Source of the DNA: CAYQTO01 sp964420455
GTDB lineage: Bacteria; Sumerlaeota; Sumerlaeia; SLMS01
Assembly: GCA_964420455.1 (NCBI GenBank)
Contig: CAYQTO010000085.1
Location: 1 to 15,401 of the forward strand
Direction: 5' to 3'
DNA: 15,401 bases
In this document: one piece after another, positions 15,150 to 15,401 of the stretch
Layout: the number at the start of each line of letters is the position of its first letter
How positions within the stretch are numbered: position 1 is the stretch's first letter
Notes under the pieces: generated by a model
Databases searched by the model: none
The model's input: only the letters and a program-made list of their open reading frames with translations
Told to the model about the DNA's origin: nothing
Made by a program: the position numbers and the translations under genes

Positions 15150-15401
15150 TCGATCACCTCGACAGGCACATCGTAAGAGAATTCGTCGTAGTAAAGATTA
15201 CGGTCGGCCGTCTCCACTTCGCCGCGCTGGGAATCGACGGGATCACTTCGGGGGTGCATTTTCCGCGGTTCGAACGGTGCGCAAAAGTCCCTGTTGGCAA
15301 TCATCCGGTAGGCGTCGCGATGGCCGAAGAGGAATTCGCGGACCGGTGTTTCGTCCGCCTGCAGGATGCCGATCGAGGGGTCCGCGGGCAGCCAGCCCCA
15401 C
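15146..15401 (-). CDS. Transglutaminase-like protein, C-terminal 84 residues only
   Basis: The frame is open to the right edge, so the N-terminus and the catalytic Cys and His lie outside the window. The visible part opens with WGWLPADPSIGIL, the segment that carries the Asp of the Cys-His-Asp set in transglutaminase-like (papain-fold) domains. It continues with FLFGHRDAYRM and ends with a beta-rich tail, VDSQRGEVETADRNLYYDEF, as I recall from bacterial transglutaminase-core proteins in planctomycete-type genomes. Such proteins may act as proteases, amidases or cross-linking enzymes. The stop TGA overlaps the ATG of the helical-repeat gene, so translation is coupled. Whether the missing Cys-His pair is intact cannot be judged. 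Confidence 0.75.
   Translation of the reverse strand, partial: WGWLPADPSIGILQADETPVREFLFGHRDAYRMIANRDFCAPFEPRKMHPRSDPVDSQRGEVETADRNLYYDEFSYDVPVEVIE

Overview
The window is about 15.4 kb of gene-dense, GC-rich DNA (roughly two thirds G+C by eye). It comes from a Gram-negative-type bacterium, judging by the RND pump and its periplasmic adaptor. A fused SecDF behind yajC, and a Tat-like exported protein with P-domain, dockerin-like and cohesin-like regions, fit a planctomycete-like or other PVC/FCB-related lineage (including candidate phyla such as Hydrogenedentota or Sumerlaeota). I cannot fix the phylum from this sequence alone. I saw no tRNA, rRNA, CRISPR array, insertion sequence or phage gene.

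Layout. Bases 1-1667 (minus strand) hold the first 555 residues of a large exported protein that runs off the left edge. A 503-bp non-coding, divergent control region follows. The plus-strand block is yajC (2171-2656), a 197-bp spacer with a strong hairpin, secDF (2854-5655) and ilvC (5715-6716), closed by a textbook intrinsic terminator (6757-6788). A polytopic GT-C-type membrane glycosyltransferase (6804-8735) lies just after it. Its stop overlaps the stop of the converging minus-strand operon inside one CTAG.

The minus-strand operon reads from the right edge: a transglutaminase-like protein (C-terminal end only), an alpha-helical repeat protein, an RND-family inner-membrane pump, and its membrane-fusion adaptor. 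Two of the three junctions are 4-base ATGA overlaps. The order pump-then-adaptor is the reverse of the usual one, and no TolC-type outer-membrane gene is in view.

How the parts work together. YajC and SecDF assist Sec protein export; ilvC supplies branched-chain amino acids and appears to share the Sec transcript. The minus-strand operon looks like an envelope module that pairs efflux with two genes of unclear role.

The most unusual signal is not a gene. The octamer GTCTATAC (wider form YGTCTATACG) occurs nine times between 5554 and 13995, on both strands and in three different codon registers, against a rough hand expectation of about 0.2. It looks like a genome-wide iterated word of unknown role.
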